From Nesterenkonia cremea (GTDB taxonomy: Bacteria; Actinomycetota; Actinomycetes; Actinomycetales; Micrococcaceae), in assembly GCF_014642675.1 (NCBI RefSeq), contig NZ_BMIS01000004.1, positions 186,001-250,000 of the forward strand: a DNA stretch of 64,000 bases, in the 5' to 3' direction. The notes under the pieces were generated by a model, which was not told where the DNA came from, made no database searches, and saw nothing but the letters and a program-made list of their open reading frames with translations. Positions 42,855 through 52,940 of the stretch are shown here, in pieces; within the stretch, counting starts at the first letter, position 1, and each line of letters starts with the position of its first letter. The position numbers and the translations under genes are program-made.

Positions 42855-43301
42855 ATGCCCACCCCGATCTGGCAGCCCTGCGAGAACTACACCGCCGGCC
42901 GCGACGGCACCACAGTCGATCGGATCGTCATCCACTACATCGTGGGGACTCTGGCCGCCGCCGATGCCACCTTCGCCGACCCGGACTCCGGCGTCAGCGC
43001 CCACTACGGGATCGGTGAAGGCTCTTTCCATCAGTACGTCAGCGAGATCAACACTGCCTGGCACGCCGGCAACTGGGCGATGAACCAGCGCAGCATCGGC
43101 ATCGAGCATTCCGCCGATCCGGACCGCGCTCCCACGGAGGCCACGTATCAGACCAGCATCGACCTGTGCGTGCGGATCTGCCGGGAGTACGGGCTGAACC
43201 CGCAGACGCAGATCATCCCGCACAGCTCAGTGGTGACCACCGCCTGCCCGGGAACGGTGGATCTTCAGCGCATCCGCGACGCCGTGGAGTCCCGCCTCTG
43301 A
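42855..43301 (+). CDS. N-acetylmuramoyl-L-alanine amidase domain protein
   Basis: A 148-residue amidase_2 (T7-lysozyme-like) domain cleaving the amide between muramic acid and the stem peptide. Zinc ligands are visible as His in RIVIHYIVG, His in INTAWHAGN, and the Cys/His region IIPHSSVVTTACPGT. No signal peptide is on this piece; the Tat signal is in the preceding reading frame, separated by TGA. GGAAAGGGGG eight bases upstream could allow fresh initiation at ATG 42855, but the product would stay in the cytoplasm. Confidence 0.75.
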   Translation: MPTPIWQPCENYTAGRDGTTVDRIVIHYIVGTLAAADATFADPDSGVSAHYGIGEGSFHQYVSEINTAWHAGNWAMNQRSIGIEHSADPDRAPTEATYQTSIDLCVRICREYGLNPQTQIIPHSSVVTTACPGTVDLQRIRDAVESRL

Positions 43302-43332
43302 GATGGGTCGACTGAGCTGAGCCGCAGAACAC

Positions 43333-43367
43333 GCAGAGTGCCCCGCTGGAACGGCGGGGCACTCTGC
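43333..43367. terminator. Bidirectional terminator hairpin
   Basis: GCAGAGTGCCCCGC pairs with GCGGGGCACTCTGC (14 bp) around a 7-nt loop, followed by TGTCTGATG. It sits between the amidase and the convergent aldo-keto reductase. Confidence 0.8.
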
Positions 43368-43386
43368 TGTCTGATGAGGTCTGCCG

Positions 43387-44214
43387 CTACTCCTCGCCGA
43401 ACTCGTTCGGGTGGGGGCTGCGGCGGGCCTCCTCACCCTTGTCCAGGGCATCGATGGAGGCCATATCGGGCGCGCTGAGCTCGAAGCCCAGGATGTCGAA
43501 GTTCTGAGCCATCCGCTCAGGATTGTCCGATTTGGGGATCAGCACATCGCCCCGCTGCAGGTGCCAGCGCAGGATCACCTGCGGCACGCTGCGGCCCAGC
43601 CGCCCGGAGATCTCGTGCAGCACAGGGTCCTCGAACTCGTTGCCCTTGCCCAGCGGGCTCCATGCCTCCACGGCGATGCCCTGGGCCTTGGAGTACTTGC
43701 GGACCTCGTTGTTGGCGAAGTAGGGGTGCACCTCGATCTGATTCACCGCCGGGGCCACGCCGGTGGCTTCGATGATCCGGTCCAGATGCTCCGGCTGGAA
43801 GTTGGAGACGCCCACAGCCTTGGTGCGTCCCGACTCCGCCAGCTCCAGCATGGCCTTCCAGGTCTCCACATAGTCCACCTCCAGATGAGGCATGGGCCAG
43901 TGGATCAGGAACAGGTCCACATGGCCCAGCCCCAGCTTCTCCAGCGATTCCTCGAAGGTGCTGAAGGCATCGGCCGGTGCGTGGTTGCCGTTGTTGAGCT
44001 TGGTGGTGATGAACAGCTCCTCGCGGGCCACACCGGAGGCGCGCACGCCCTCGCCGATCTCGGCCTCGTTTCCATACATCTGGGCAGTGTCGATATGGCG
44101 GTATCCGGCCTCGATCGCCGCACGGACTGAGGCGACCGGATCGGCCGACTTCGAGGTGCCGAAGCCGATCTGAGGGATGCTGATGCCTGTGTTGAGCTGG
44201 ATCGTCGATGACAT
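43387..44214 (-). CDS. Aldo-keto reductase (AKR5-like)
   Basis: A 275-residue NADPH-dependent reductase. GISIPQIGFGTSKSADPVAS starts the barrel; the tetrad has Asp in GYRHIDTAQMYGNE, Lys in LFITTKLNNGNH, and His in LFLIHWPMP. VGVSNFQPEHLDRIIE and VLIPKSDNPERMAQN are conserved. Relatives reduce 2,5-diketo-gluconate or other carbonyls. It is followed in the same direction by nothing related; the next upstream gene is a second aldo-keto reductase of another subfamily. Confidence 0.87.
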   Translation of the reverse strand: MSSTIQLNTGISIPQIGFGTSKSADPVASVRAAIEAGYRHIDTAQMYGNEAEIGEGVRASGVAREELFITTKLNNGNHAPADAFSTFEESLEKLGLGHVDLFLIHWPMPHLEVDYVETWKAMLELAESGRTKAVGVSNFQPEHLDRIIEATGVAPAVNQIEVHPYFANNEVRKYSKAQGIAVEAWSPLGKGNEFEDPVLHEISGRLGRSVPQVILRWHLQRGDVLIPKSDNPERMAQNFDILGFELSAPDMASIDALDKGEEARRSPHPNEFGEE

Positions 44215-44246
44215 GACTCAGATCCTACGCCCGCAGGTCAGGAAGA

Positions 44247-45182
44247 TCACGGCACAGGGTGTCCGGCTGCGCGCAGCAGTTCGAACCACTCTGCCCGGCT
44301 CAGCCGCACTCCGGCCCCGTCCACAGCCTCCTGCACACGGGCGGGCTGTGTGGTGCCCAGGACCACCTGGATCTGGGCGGGGTGCCGGGTCAGCCAGGCG
44401 GTGGCGATGCCGGTGGGGGTCACTTCGTGTTCCTCTGCCAACCGGTCCAGCACCGCGTTGAGCTCCGGGTGGTCGGGGTTCCCCACAAACACCCCAGAAG
44501 GTGACTGATACGGCGACCAGGCCTGCAGTGTGATGCCCCGGCTGCGGCAGTACTCCACCGTCCCGGCGCCGTCGGGGGAGACCTGAGACGCCGAGCTCAG
44601 CGTGTTGGCCTGGATGCCCTCGGTGAGGATGGCGGCATGGGGCAGGGAGAGCTGCATCTGGTTGACCGTCAGCGGCTGGGAGACCGCAGTGCTCAGCAGC
44701 TCCATCTGAGCGGGAGTGTGGTTGGAGACGCCCACATGACGGACCTTGCCCGAGTCGACCAGGTGATCGAAGGCGCGTGCCACCTCCTCGGGCTCCACCA
44801 GCGGATCCGGGCGGTGCAGCAGCAGGATGTCGATGTGGTCGGTACCCAGGGAGCGCAGCGACTCCTCGGTCTCGGTCACGATGTGCTCATAGGAGAAGTC
44901 GTAGTGTGGGCCGTCTTTGACGATGCCCACCTTGGTCTGCAGGGTGATCTGCTCACGTTGCGCCGGGCTCAGCGCCATGGCCTCGGCGAACCGACGCTCG
45001 CAGCTGTGCGTGCTCAGCCCGGGGCCGTAGATGTCGGCATGGTCGAAGAAGTCGACGCCGGCGTCGCGGGCCGCCCTCACCAGGGCACGGACCTCACCAT
45101 CGGACTTCTCAGCGATCCGCATCATGCCCAACACCACCTGGGGTGCAGTGATATCGGTGTGAGGCATCTCAAAGTGCTTCAT
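44247..45182 (-). CDS. Aldo-keto reductase (YdhF-like)
   Basis: A 311-residue oxidoreductase of the YdhF branch. The catalytic Asp and Tyr are in FFDHADIYGPGLSTHSCERR, Lys in LQTKVGIV and His in ILLLHRPDPLVEPEEVARAF. QAWSPYQSPSGVF and IQVVLGTTQPARVQEAV are family blocks near the end. The two reductases are adjacent, 32 bp apart, and may be co-transcribed, though they are not close relatives. Substrate unknown. Confidence 0.87.
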   Translation of the reverse strand: MKHFEMPHTDITAPQVVLGMMRIAEKSDGEVRALVRAARDAGVDFFDHADIYGPGLSTHSCERRFAEAMALSPAQREQITLQTKVGIVKDGPHYDFSYEHIVTETEESLRSLGTDHIDILLLHRPDPLVEPEEVARAFDHLVDSGKVRHVGVSNHTPAQMELLSTAVSQPLTVNQMQLSLPHAAILTEGIQANTLSSASQVSPDGAGTVEYCRSRGITLQAWSPYQSPSGVFVGNPDHPELNAVLDRLAEEHEVTPTGIATAWLTRHPAQIQVVLGTTQPARVQEAVDGAGVRLSRAEWFELLRAAGHPVP

Positions 45183-45262
45183 GCTCTGAGCCTATACGCA
45201 GGGTCTCGCTCCTCGACAGAGTGCCGTGGAATGCAGGCGGGGGCTCTCCTGTTCGCACAGAC

Positions 45263-46183
45263 ATGCGAGCAATGACTTATGCAGAATATGGTGCCCCTGA
45301 AACCCTGGAGCTGACCGAGCAGCCCACCCCCAAGGTGGCTCCCGGCTCTGTGCTGATCCGCGTGGAGCGCACGGCGGTCAATCCCGTGGACTGGAAGCTC
45401 ATGCAGGGCGGTCTGGACCCCCTGATGGACGTGGTCTTCCCCGTCTCCCCGGGTTGGGATGTGGCCGGGGTGATCGAAGAGGTCGGCATGGACGTCCCCG
45501 AGTTCCAGCCCGGTGACCGTGTGGCCGCCTACGCCCGCAAGGACTTCGTCCACGGCGGCACCTACGCCGAGTTCGTCTCCCTGCGTGCCGCTGATGTGGC
45601 CCGCATCCCCGAGGGCGTGGACTTCGACCCGGCCGCAGGCCTGCCGCTGGCCGGTCTGACCGCGCTGCGGACCCTGGAGCAGCTGGGGCTCAGCTCCCAG
45701 GACACTCTGCTGATCCACGCGGCCTCCGGCGGCGTGGGCCACATCGCCACCCAGCTGGCGGTGGAGGCGGGCGCCACCGTCATCGGCACCGCCTCCGAGA
45801 AGAACCACGAGAAGCTGCGTGCCGTCGGGGCCACCCCCGTCACCTACGGCGAGGGCCTGGAGGACCGGGTCCGCGAGGTCGCCCCTGAGGGCGTGACCGC
45901 AGTGGCCGACTTCGCCGGCGAGGTGCTGGAGCAGTCCCGGGCCGTGCTGACCCAGGGCGGACGTCTGGCCTCCATCCTGGACGGCGGCTTCCTGGAGCAC
46001 GGCGGTCAGCTCGTCTGGGTCCGTCCCGACGCCGCCCGGCTCGAGTACCTGCTGGGCAAGATCGCCGAGGGCACGCTCTCGGTGGAGATCGACAGCACCT
46101 ACCCGCTGGAGGAATCTGTTGCTGCCATGAGGCGCAACATGGAGGGATCCAATGGAAAGGTCATCATCGACGTCACGCGATGA
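45263..46183 (+). CDS. NADP-dependent oxidoreductase, zinc-independent MDR family
   Basis: About 306 residues from ATG 45263 (ATG 45272 is an alternative). MRAMTYAEYGAPETLELTEQ and AVNPVDWKLMQGG are typical of the quinone-oxidoreductase branch of medium-chain reductases. The nucleotide site is LLIHAASGGVGHIATQLAVE. Zinc ligands are absent. It probably reduces quinones or alpha,beta-unsaturated carbonyls with NADPH. Confidence 0.87.
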   Translation: MRAMTYAEYGAPETLELTEQPTPKVAPGSVLIRVERTAVNPVDWKLMQGGLDPLMDVVFPVSPGWDVAGVIEEVGMDVPEFQPGDRVAAYARKDFVHGGTYAEFVSLRAADVARIPEGVDFDPAAGLPLAGLTALRTLEQLGLSSQDTLLIHAASGGVGHIATQLAVEAGATVIGTASEKNHEKLRAVGATPVTYGEGLEDRVREVAPEGVTAVADFAGEVLEQSRAVLTQGGRLASILDGGFLEHGGQLVWVRPDAARLEYLLGKIAEGTLSVEIDSTYPLEESVAAMRRNMEGSNGKVIIDVTR

Positions 46184-46214
46184 CCTTTCTGCGCAGAGGG
46201 GTCGCCGGTCTTCC

Positions 46215-46898
46215 TCAGAGCGGGGAGACCGGCGATTCCGCTGCTCCCAGCACAGCCTCCTGCAGCCGCTGGTGGAACTCGGTCACATGTTCTGCCGCCA
46301 GCTCTGCGGCCTGTTCAGACTGTGCATCGGCCACTGCCTCCAGCAGTGAGCGGTGGCCTTCGATGTGCTCCGCCGCTGAGGGCACCTTCTGGATGGCCGA
46401 CCACCACAGGCGGGTGGCCAGACTGTCCAGACGGAACAGCGTCTCGCGCATGTAGGCGTTGTCGATCAGCTCATAGATCGCCCGGTGCACCGCCAGGTCA
46501 TACTCGATCAGGGTGCGCGCCGAGGGCGAGGAATCCATCAGTTCGCCGATATGGGCGGACATCTCCCGCAGCGCCTCCCGCTGCGACGGTCCCGCGTGGG
46601 TGGCCGCCCGGCGCGCTCCGGCCGGCTCCAGGATGGTCCGCATCTCGGTGAGGCTGTTGAGCTCGCTGAAGTCCGCCGCCGTCGCGAAGGTGCCGCGGCG
46701 CGGGAAGAACTGGACCAGATGGTCGGTGCTCAGCCGCTTCAGCGCCTCGCGCAGCGGCGTCCTGCCCACACCCAGCTCCTGGCAGAGCTCCTGCTCACTG
46801 ATGGGTGAGCCCGGTTCGATGTCCAGCATGACCAGACGGTCCCGCACCGTGGTGTAGCAGTAGTCGGCCAGGCTGGAGTTCGTCGGTGCTGTGGGCAT
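46215..46898 (-). CDS. GntR-family regulator (FadR/FCD type)
   Basis: A 227-residue regulator. Residues 10-70 are the winged helix (TTVRDRLVMLDIEPGSPISE QELCQELGVGRTPLREALKR L). The rest is an all-helical FCD ligand domain with metal-binding positions in EYDLAVHRAIYELIDN and the later EHIEGHRSLLEAV and EHVTEFHQRL. It is the last gene of the betaine operon, 49 bp after purU, so it most likely controls this pathway with a pathway metabolite as ligand. The palindrome at 54259 may be its operator. Confidence 0.85.
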   Translation of the reverse strand: MPTAPTNSSLADYCYTTVRDRLVMLDIEPGSPISEQELCQELGVGRTPLREALKRLSTDHLVQFFPRRGTFATAADFSELNSLTEMRTILEPAGARRAATHAGPSQREALREMSAHIGELMDSSPSARTLIEYDLAVHRAIYELIDNAYMRETLFRLDSLATRLWWSAIQKVPSAAEHIEGHRSLLEAVADAQSEQAAELAAEHVTEFHQRLQEAVLGAAESPVSPL

Positions 46899-46947
46899 AT
46901 CAGTGCAGTCTAGTAGGTGCTTGGAGGCGCCGGCCGGTGCCCTGCAT

Positions 46948-47862
46948 CTAGCGCAGCACCACAGTCTTGCCGCCGTGGAGGATCACGCGGCCCTCGGCAT
47001 GCCAGCGCACCGCCTCGGAGAGCGCCTTGCACTCGGTGTCCCGTCCGGCGGCCACCAGATCCTCCGGCGTGTAGGTGTGATCCACCTCCACCACCCGCTG
47101 AGCGATGATAGGTCCCTCATCCAGCTCGCTGTTGACGTAGTGGGCGGTGGCGCCCACTGTCTTCACACCCCGCTCGAAGGCCTGGTGGTACGGCTTGGAG
47201 CCTTTGAAGCTGGGCAGGAAGGAGTGGTGGATGTTGATCACGCGGCCCTCCATCTGGGTGGCCAGCGAGTCGCTGAGGATCTGCATGTACCGGGCCAGCA
47301 CCACCAGGTCCACGGAGAGGCGGTCCACCAGCTCCAGCAGCTGCGACTCCGCCGGCTCCTTGGTCTCCGGGGTGACGGCGACGTGGAAGAACGGGATTCC
47401 GTGCCACTCCACCAGCCGCTGATGATCCGGATGGTTGGACACCACCGCAACGATGTCGATGGGCAGATCGCCCTTCTTGGTGCGGAAGAGCAGATCGTTC
47501 AGACAGTGCTCGAACTTGGAGACCATGATGAGTACGCGGCGTCGTTCGGTGGGGGAGCGCAGCTCCCAGTCCATCCCGAACTGTTGGGCCACCTGGGCGA
47601 AGGATTCCCGGACGGCCTCCGGGGCGGAGGCCTCCACCTCCTCCGGCACGGCGTGGACCCGCAGGAAGAAGCGTCCGCCGGGGCGGTCGTTGAACTGGGT
47701 GAGCTCCAGGATGTTGTACCCGTGCTCCACCAGCACGCCGCTGACGGCATGGATGATGCCCAGCGTGGAAGGGCAGCTCAGCGTCAGCACCAGGCCCTCG
47801 GAGTGAGGCAGGCGGTCCTCGGTCAGTGGGGCGGTCTGTACGGCAGGTGAGGCATTCATCAT
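46948..47862 (-). CDS. purU: Formyltetrahydrofolate deformylase
   Basis: A 304-residue enzyme hydrolysing 10-formyl-tetrahydrofolate to formate and tetrahydrofolate. An N-terminal ACT domain (GLVLTLSCPSTLGIIHAVSG) precedes the formyltransferase-like domain with VVSNHPDHQRLVEWHGIPF and INIHHSFLPSFKGSKPYHQA at the folate/active site. In this operon it drains the C1 units released by dimethylglycine and sarcosine oxidation. GAGGAGACG precedes ATG 47862; it follows soxG by 15 bp. Confidence 0.92.
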   Translation of the reverse strand: MMNASPAVQTAPLTEDRLPHSEGLVLTLSCPSTLGIIHAVSGVLVEHGYNILELTQFNDRPGGRFFLRVHAVPEEVEASAPEAVRESFAQVAQQFGMDWELRSPTERRRVLIMVSKFEHCLNDLLFRTKKGDLPIDIVAVVSNHPDHQRLVEWHGIPFFHVAVTPETKEPAESQLLELVDRLSVDLVVLARYMQILSDSLATQMEGRVINIHHSFLPSFKGSKPYHQAFERGVKTVGATAHYVNSELDEGPIIAQRVVEVDHTYTPEDLVAAGRDTECKALSEAVRWHAEGRVILHGGKTVVLR

Positions 47863-47877
47863 CGTCTCCTCGAAGGC

Positions 47878-48498
47878 TCAGCGGTGGTGTTCGCGCGCAG
47901 CGTCCAGCAGCCAGCGTGCGGTGTAGTCGGCGAAGGAAGCTCGGGGCAGCACCCGGTAGGACTGCTCGCCGGTCTGCCAGAGCAGCACCGGAACAGGGCC
48001 CAGCAGGGTGGTCACAGCCTGGCCGGGGCCGAAGCTGCGCGGATGCAGATCGACGGGGACGCCCTTCTCCAGTAGGTCGCGGGCCTGCTCGCCCTCCACT
48101 GCGATGATCGTGCGGTTGGCCGAGAGGTCCACCACCTGGCCGGGCAGATCGCCCAGGCCCCGGCGCAGATCCTTCAGCAGCGGTTGGCCGTCCTCCGGGC
48201 CGATCAGCAGGAACTCATCCGGACCCAGCCACAGCACTGCCACGGATCCGGGATCCCCGGCCACCTCTGAAGTTCGCATCGGCAGGCCCACACCGGTTGC
48301 CTCGGCCAGCGCCTCATGGGCTGCGGAGCCCGGTGCCGCCCGCAGTCCGATCTGGATGGTGAAGGGGATCTCCCGCAGGGCCACCCCCAGAGAGTGCTCC
48401 GTGGTGGCCAGCGCGGGGGCCAGGTGCTCCAGAGGTGAGCGGCGCAGCTGCGCCGGCCCTGCGGAGAACCGGATGGGGTCAGCAGTCGTCTCAGCCAT
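47878..48498 (-). CDS. soxG: Sarcosine oxidase gamma subunit
   Basis: A 206-residue subunit of heterotetrameric sarcosine oxidase. LRREIPF-like region [14 protein letters not shown] and the central [34 protein letters not shown] and [15 protein letters not shown] are the GcvT-like folate fold typical of SoxG. The start at ATG 48498 overlaps the soxA end by eight bases, which ties its translation to soxA. Its role in the complex is structural. Confidence 0.88.
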   Translation of the reverse strand: MAETTADPIRFSAGPAQLRRSPLEHLAPALATTEHSLGVALREIPFTIQIGLRAAPGSAAHEALAEATGVGLPMRTSEVAGDPGSVAVLWLGPDEFLLIGPEDGQPLLKDLRRGLGDLPGQVVDLSANRTIIAVEGEQARDLLEKGVPVDLHPRSFGPGQAVTTLLGPVPVLLWQTGEQSYRVLPRASFADYTARWLLDAAREHHR

Positions 48499-51397
48499 CT
48501 CGGCGGGTTCCTTCCGGGTCGTAGAGCACAGTGGGTCCGATCTCGACGTCGACCAGCGCATCGCCCACCGGCACGCGCATGGTCTCGCCGATCCTGCTGA
48601 AGCCGGCGCGGACCAGAGCCAGTCCGAAGGTGCGCTCCAGAGCGGCGGAGCGGTAGGAGGAGGTCACCCACCCCTGCATGGGCACCGGGACCTCGGAGCG
48701 GTCGGTGTCGGCATCCAGCAGATGGGCGCCCTCGGGCAGCCGCAGCTGAGGGTCCTTCGGCAGCACAGAGACCAGCTGCTTGCGGTCCTCGCGCAGGTTG
48801 TCCGGGCGGGAGTAGGACCGTCGGCCGATGAAGTCCTTGCGCTGGGAGATGACCCAGCTCATCCCGGCGTCCTGCGGGGTCACCGTGCCGTCGGTGTCCT
48901 GACCGACGATGATGAATCCCTTCTCGGCGCGCAGCACGTGCATGGTCTCGGTGCCGTAGGGAGTGATGCAGTATTCGGCGCCCGCGGCGGCCACGTCCTC
49001 CCAGACCTGCAGGCCGTACCAGGAGGCCACATTGATCTCGAAGGCCAGCTCGCCGGAGAAGGAGATGCGGCAGATCCGTGCCGGGATCCCAGAGGCCAGC
49101 ACCGTCTCCCGGAAGCCCATGAACTCGAAGCCCTCGGCGCTGACGTCCAGATCCGGCGCCAGCTGGGCCACCACGTCCCGGGACTTGGGCCCGACGACGG
49201 CGACGGTCGCGTACTGCTCCGTCACCGAGGTGCAGACCACGTCCAGCTCCGGCCACTCGGTCTGCAGCCATTCCTCCAACCAGTCCAGGACATCGGCCGC
49301 TCCACCGGTGGTGGTGGTCATCAGGTACCGGTCCTCGGCCAGACGCAGGGTCACCCCGTCGTCGAAGATCATGCCGTCCGGGGTGCACTGGACCCCGTAG
49401 CGGGCCTTGCCCGGGGCGAGCTTCTTGAAGGCGTTGGTGTAGATCCGGTTCAGGAACTCACCGGCGTCCTGGCCGCGGATCTCGATCTTGCCCAGGGTGC
49501 TGGCATCCATGAACGCCACCGACTCCCGTGCCGCAGCGCATTCGCGCAGCACGGCGGCGTCCATGTCCTCTCCCTGCTGGGGGTAGTACCACGGGCGCTT
49601 CCACTGGCCCACGTCCTCGAACTCCGCGCCCCGGCGGACATGCCAGGAATGCATGGGGGTGAGCCGCGCCGGATCGAAGAGCTCACCACGACGCCGACCG
49701 GCCAGTGCCGCGAAGGAGACCGGGGTGTAGGGCGGGCGGAAGGCGGTGATGCCGATGCCCTCCGGGTTGTTCCGCCCCAGCGCATGGGCCAGGGTCCCCA
49801 GCAGTGCCAGGCTGCTGGTCTTGCCCTGGTCGTGGGCGGTGGAGATGGAGGTGTAGCGCTTGACGTGCTCGATGGACTCCATCCCGGCGCCGACGGCTCG
49901 CAGCACATCGGCCACGGTCTGATCCCGCTGCAGGTCCACGAAGTGGTTCCGATAGTCCTCCGGGCGCTCACCGCGCAGGGAGGGGACCACCCAGAGGGGC
50001 CGCGGCGGGCTGACCGGGTCGGCGGCCGCCGTCGGGACCGCGGCGCTGTGCGGGAAGCCCGACGCCCCTGCGGCCGCGGCGCCGGCCTGAGCGCCGGTGG
50101 ACAGCGCCGAGGGCAGATCGTAGGAGCCGCTGAGGCTGCCGCCCAGATGCTGGCCGGTCACCGGAGCCGCGGGCAGGAAGGCCCGCAGGGAGTCGTTCCA
50201 GGTCAGCCGACCCTGGCGGTGGGTATGCAGGTGCAGCACCGGGCTCCAGCCGCCGGAGACGCCGAGCACATCCGCCTCGATCTCGCGAGGGGCGCCCACC
50301 GCCAGACCGTCCTCGTCCAGGGCTGTCACCGTCACCGAGCGCAGCAGGCCCTCGTCGTCGGCGGAGGTGTCGGCGACTGCGGATCCGGGGATGACCTCGA
50401 TCCCCAGACGGCGCAGCCGATCCCGGCGCGGGCCGTTGTCGGGACGCGTGTCGATCACGGCGGCGACGGTGCCGCCGGCGGCGTGGATGTCCTCGGCGGT
50501 GTCATAGGCGGCGTCGTTGGTGGTGACCAGGGCGATGCGCTCGCCGGCCAGCACGCCGAAGCGGTTCAGGTAGGTGCGCACGGCAGAGGAGAGCATGACG
50601 CCGGGGCGGTCATTGTTCTCGAAGACGAGGGGCCGCTCATGGGCGCCGGTGGACAGCACCACCTGGGCGGCGCGGATGTGCCAGACCCGCTCCCGGGAGA
50701 CGCCGTCGGGGAGCGGGCCGGAGATCCCGGCCCCGCGGCGCTCCACGGCCACCACATAGTTGGAGTCATAGCTGCCGATGGCGGTGGTCCGTGGCAGGTA
50801 CCGGCCTTCTGCGGAGCTGCGGATCTCATCGGCGGCGCGCTTGGCCCAGGCCTGCGCGGGGGAGCCGTCCACCTGAGTCTCACGCTCGGAGAGCAGGGAG
50901 CCGCCGGGCTGGGACTGCTCGTCCAGCAGCATGGTGCGTGCCCCGGAGCGGGTGGCCTCCCGGGCCGCGGCCAGTCCGGCCGGTCCGGCCCCGACCACCA
51001 GCACATCGGTGTGGACGTGCTTATGGTCGTAATAGGCGCGGTCGTCTCCCGGATCCAGCGTGCCCAGTCCGGACAGCGTCCGAGCGCCCATGCCCTGGGC
51101 CGCCTCCACCGAGGTGGCCTGCAGCATCGACTCGTGGACCTCCGTGGGGCCCGGTGCCTGGACCTCGATGAGCGCATTGGGCTCCTCCACCCCGGCGGCG
51201 AAGATCCCGCGGGGGCGTCCCAGGTAGGGGGAGTCGCCCACCCTGATCCGGCCCGAGGCCAGCAGGGCGCTGGCCACCGTGTCCCCGGAGAGGGCCTCGA
51301 CGTCGTGACCGTCCACGCTCAGGGACAGCTGCTTCTGCGGGTCAGGCTGCGCGGAGGGGACGGCGGCGGCTGGCAGCCGGTGGGGCTTCTGGGTCAT
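48491..51397 (-). CDS. soxA: Sarcosine oxidase alpha subunit
   Basis: A 968-residue subunit. Residues 25-115 resemble a 2Fe-2S-like N-terminal domain of the alpha chain without the iron-sulfur ligands; [20 protein letters not shown] at about 130 binds NAD+; the last 380 residues form the GcvT aminomethyltransferase domain that loads formaldehyde onto tetrahydrofolate. The complex oxidises sarcosine to glycine with FAD and FMN, giving 5,10-methylene-THF and hydrogen peroxide. It overlaps soxD by ATGA and soxG by eight bases. Confidence 0.92.
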   Translation of the reverse strand: MTQKPHRLPAAAVPSAQPDPQKQLSLSVDGHDVEALSGDTVASALLASGRIRVGDSPYLGRPRGIFAAGVEEPNALIEVQAPGPTEVHESMLQATSVEAAQGMGARTLSGLGTLDPGDDRAYYDHKHVHTDVLVVGAGPAGLAAAREATRSGARTMLLDEQSQPGGSLLSERETQVDGSPAQAWAKRAADEIRSSAEGRYLPRTTAIGSYDSNYVVAVERRGAGISGPLPDGVSRERVWHIRAAQVVLSTGAHERPLVFENNDRPGVMLSSAVRTYLNRFGVLAGERIALVTTNDAAYDTAEDIHAAGGTVAAVIDTRPDNGPRRDRLRRLGIEVIPGSAVADTSADDEGLLRSVTVTALDEDGLAVGAPREIEADVLGVSGGWSPVLHLHTHRQGRLTWNDSLRAFLPAAPVTGQHLGGSLSGSYDLPSALSTGAQAGAAAAGASGFPHSAAVPTAAADPVSPPRPLWVVPSLRGERPEDYRNHFVDLQRDQTVADVLRAVGAGMESIEHVKRYTSISTAHDQGKTSSLALLGTLAHALGRNNPEGIGITAFRPPYTPVSFAALAGRRRGELFDPARLTPMHSWHVRRGAEFEDVGQWKRPWYYPQQGEDMDAAVLRECAAARESVAFMDASTLGKIEIRGQDAGEFLNRIYTNAFKKLAPGKARYGVQCTPDGMIFDDGVTLRLAEDRYLMTTTTGGAADVLDWLEEWLQTEWPELDVVCTSVTEQYATVAVVGPKSRDVVAQLAPDLDVSAEGFEFMGFRETVLASGIPARICRISFSGELAFEINVASWYGLQVWEDVAAAGAEYCITPYGTETMHVLRAEKGFIIVGQDTDGTVTPQDAGMSWVISQRKDFIGRRSYSRPDNLREDRKQLVSVLPKDPQLRLPEGAHLLDADTDRSEVPVPMQGWVTSSYRSAALERTFGLALVRAGFSRIGETMRVPVGDALVDVEIGPTVLYDPEGTRRDG

Positions 51398-51693
51398 GCT
51401 CCTGCTCCTTCGGCCTGCTCAGGGGTGGGGATGGCGGCGCCGATCGGGTAGACCGCCTTGAACTCATAGGTCACGGTGTCGCGCAGGGCGTTGAACCACT
51501 TGCGGCAGCCCACCGAATGGACCCAGCGCTCGCGGAAGAGGCCCTTGGTGTTCTCGCGGTAGAAGAGGAACTGGGCCCATTCGGCGTCGCTGAGCGCCTC
51601 CGGGTCATGCGGGTAGGGCACATGGGCCTGTCCGCCGTAGTGGAATTCGGTCTCATTGCGGGGTCCGCAATAGGGGCAGTGGATGAGCATCAT
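51394..51693 (-). CDS. soxD: Sarcosine oxidase delta subunit
   Basis: A 99-residue zinc-binding subunit. [20 protein letters not shown] is diagnostic, with ligands Cys6 and Cys9, and [20 protein letters not shown] near residue 60 supplies the rest. It overlaps soxA by ATGA and lies 29 bp after soxB. Known SoxD proteins are needed for assembly of the four-subunit oxidase. Confidence 0.92.
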   Translation of the reverse strand: MMLIHCPYCGPRNETEFHYGGQAHVPYPHDPEALSDAEWAQFLFYRENTKGLFRERWVHSVGCRKWFNALRDTVTYEFKAVYPIGAAIPTPEQAEGAGA

Positions 51694-51722
51694 GGCGGCG
51701 GAGCCCTCCTCGGTCTCGGGGG

Positions 51723-52940
51723 TCAGTGGGCCACGGCGGCGGCGCCGTGTTCGTCGATCAGGTAACCGGTCTCGAACCGCTCCAGCGAGAAGGGAGCGTT
51801 GAGTCGGTGGGGTTCGTCATGGGCGATGGTGTGGGCGAAGGACAGGCCGGCGGCCGGCGTCCCCTTGAAGCCGCCCGTTCCCCAGCCGCAGTTCACGTAG
51901 AGCTGGTCCACCGGTGTCTTGGAGATGATCGGTGAGGCGTCCAGCGTGGTGTCCACGATCCCGCCCCAGGTCCGCAGCACATGGGCCCGGGCGAAGATGG
52001 GGAAGAGCTCCACGGCCGCGGACATCTGGTCCTCGATCACGTGGAAGGAGCCGCGCTGTCCGTAGCCGTTGTACTGATCGATCCCGGCGCCCATCACCAG
52101 TTCGCCCTTATGGGCCTGTGAGACATAGACGTGGACGTGGTTGGACATGACCACAGTGGGGTGGACCGGCTCGAAGAGCTCGGAGACCAGCGCCTGCAGC
52201 GGGTGGGACTGGATGGGCAGCGGGACTCCGGCGCGTTCGGCCAGCTCGGAGGAGTGGCCGGCGGCGGCCAGCGCCACCTTCCCGGCGTGGATGGTCCCGC
52301 GGGTGGTCTCCACCCCGGTGACCCGGTCGCCGTCCTTGAGGAATCCCGTGACCTCGCAGTTCTGGATGAAGTCCACGCCGAGCTCATCGGCCCTGCGGGC
52401 GAAGGCCCAGGCCACATGGTCATGCTTGGCGATGCCCGCCCGCGGCTGATACGTAGCGCCCATGATGGGGTAGCGGATGTCGTCGCCGATGTTGATGATC
52501 GGGCAGACCTCCTTCACCTCCTCGGGGCTGAGCCACTCGGCGTCGACGTCGTTGAGCCTGTTGGCCTCCACGCGCCGCACCGACTCGCGGACATCGCCCA
52601 GGGTGTGGGCCAGGTTGAGCACTCCGCGCTGAGAGAAGAGGAAGTCGTAGTCCAGCTCCTCGGGGAGCTGCTCCCAGAGCTTCAGCGACTCCTCATAGAG
52701 CGCCGCGCTCTCGTCCCACAGATAGTTGGAGCGGATGATGGTGGTGTTGCGGGCCATATTGCCTCCGGCCAGCCATCCCTTCTCCAGCACGGCGATGTCG
52801 GTGATGCCGTAGCGCGAGGCCAGGAAATAGGCCGTGGCCAGGCCGTGTCCGCCGGCTCCGACGATCACGACCTCGTAGCTCTTGGCGGGGTCAGGGTTCT
52901 TCCAGAGGAACTCCGGGTGCTCCGGCAGCGGCTCAGCCAT
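51723..52940 (-). CDS. soxB: Sarcosine oxidase beta subunit
   Basis: A 405-residue flavoprotein carrying the sarcosine oxidation site. [20 protein letters not shown] is the FAD-binding motif; [20 protein letters not shown] contains the region in which FMN is attached through His in related proteins (here read as RSNY, the His of the FMN site is not evident in this segment). [20 protein letters not shown] is the C-terminal FAD contact. It overlaps glyA by one base (TGATGG). Confidence 0.92.
   Translation of the reverse strand: MAEPLPEHPEFLWKNPDPAKSYEVVIVGAGGHGLATAYFLASRYGITDIAVLEKGWLAGGNMARNTTIIRSNYLWDESAALYEESLKLWEQLPEELDYDFLFSQRGVLNLAHTLGDVRESVRRVEANRLNDVDAEWLSPEEVKEVCPIINIGDDIRYPIMGATYQPRAGIAKHDHVAWAFARRADELGVDFIQNCEVTGFLKDGDRVTGVETTRGTIHAGKVALAAAGHSSELAERAGVPLPIQSHPLQALVSELFEPVHPTVVMSNHVHVYVSQAHKGELVMGAGIDQYNGYGQRGSFHVIEDQMSAAVELFPIFARAHVLRTWGGIVDTTLDASPIISKTPVDQLYVNCGWGTGGFKGTPAAGLSFAHTIAHDEPHRLNAPFSLERFETGYLIDEHGAAAVAH

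Noticed and set aside
48008-51451. A 1147-residue open frame on the plus strand opposite soxA and soxG
   Set aside because: It is antisense to well-supported sarcosine oxidase genes and is low in complexity (runs of Gly, Asp, His, Val), as expected for the complement of GC-rich coding DNA.
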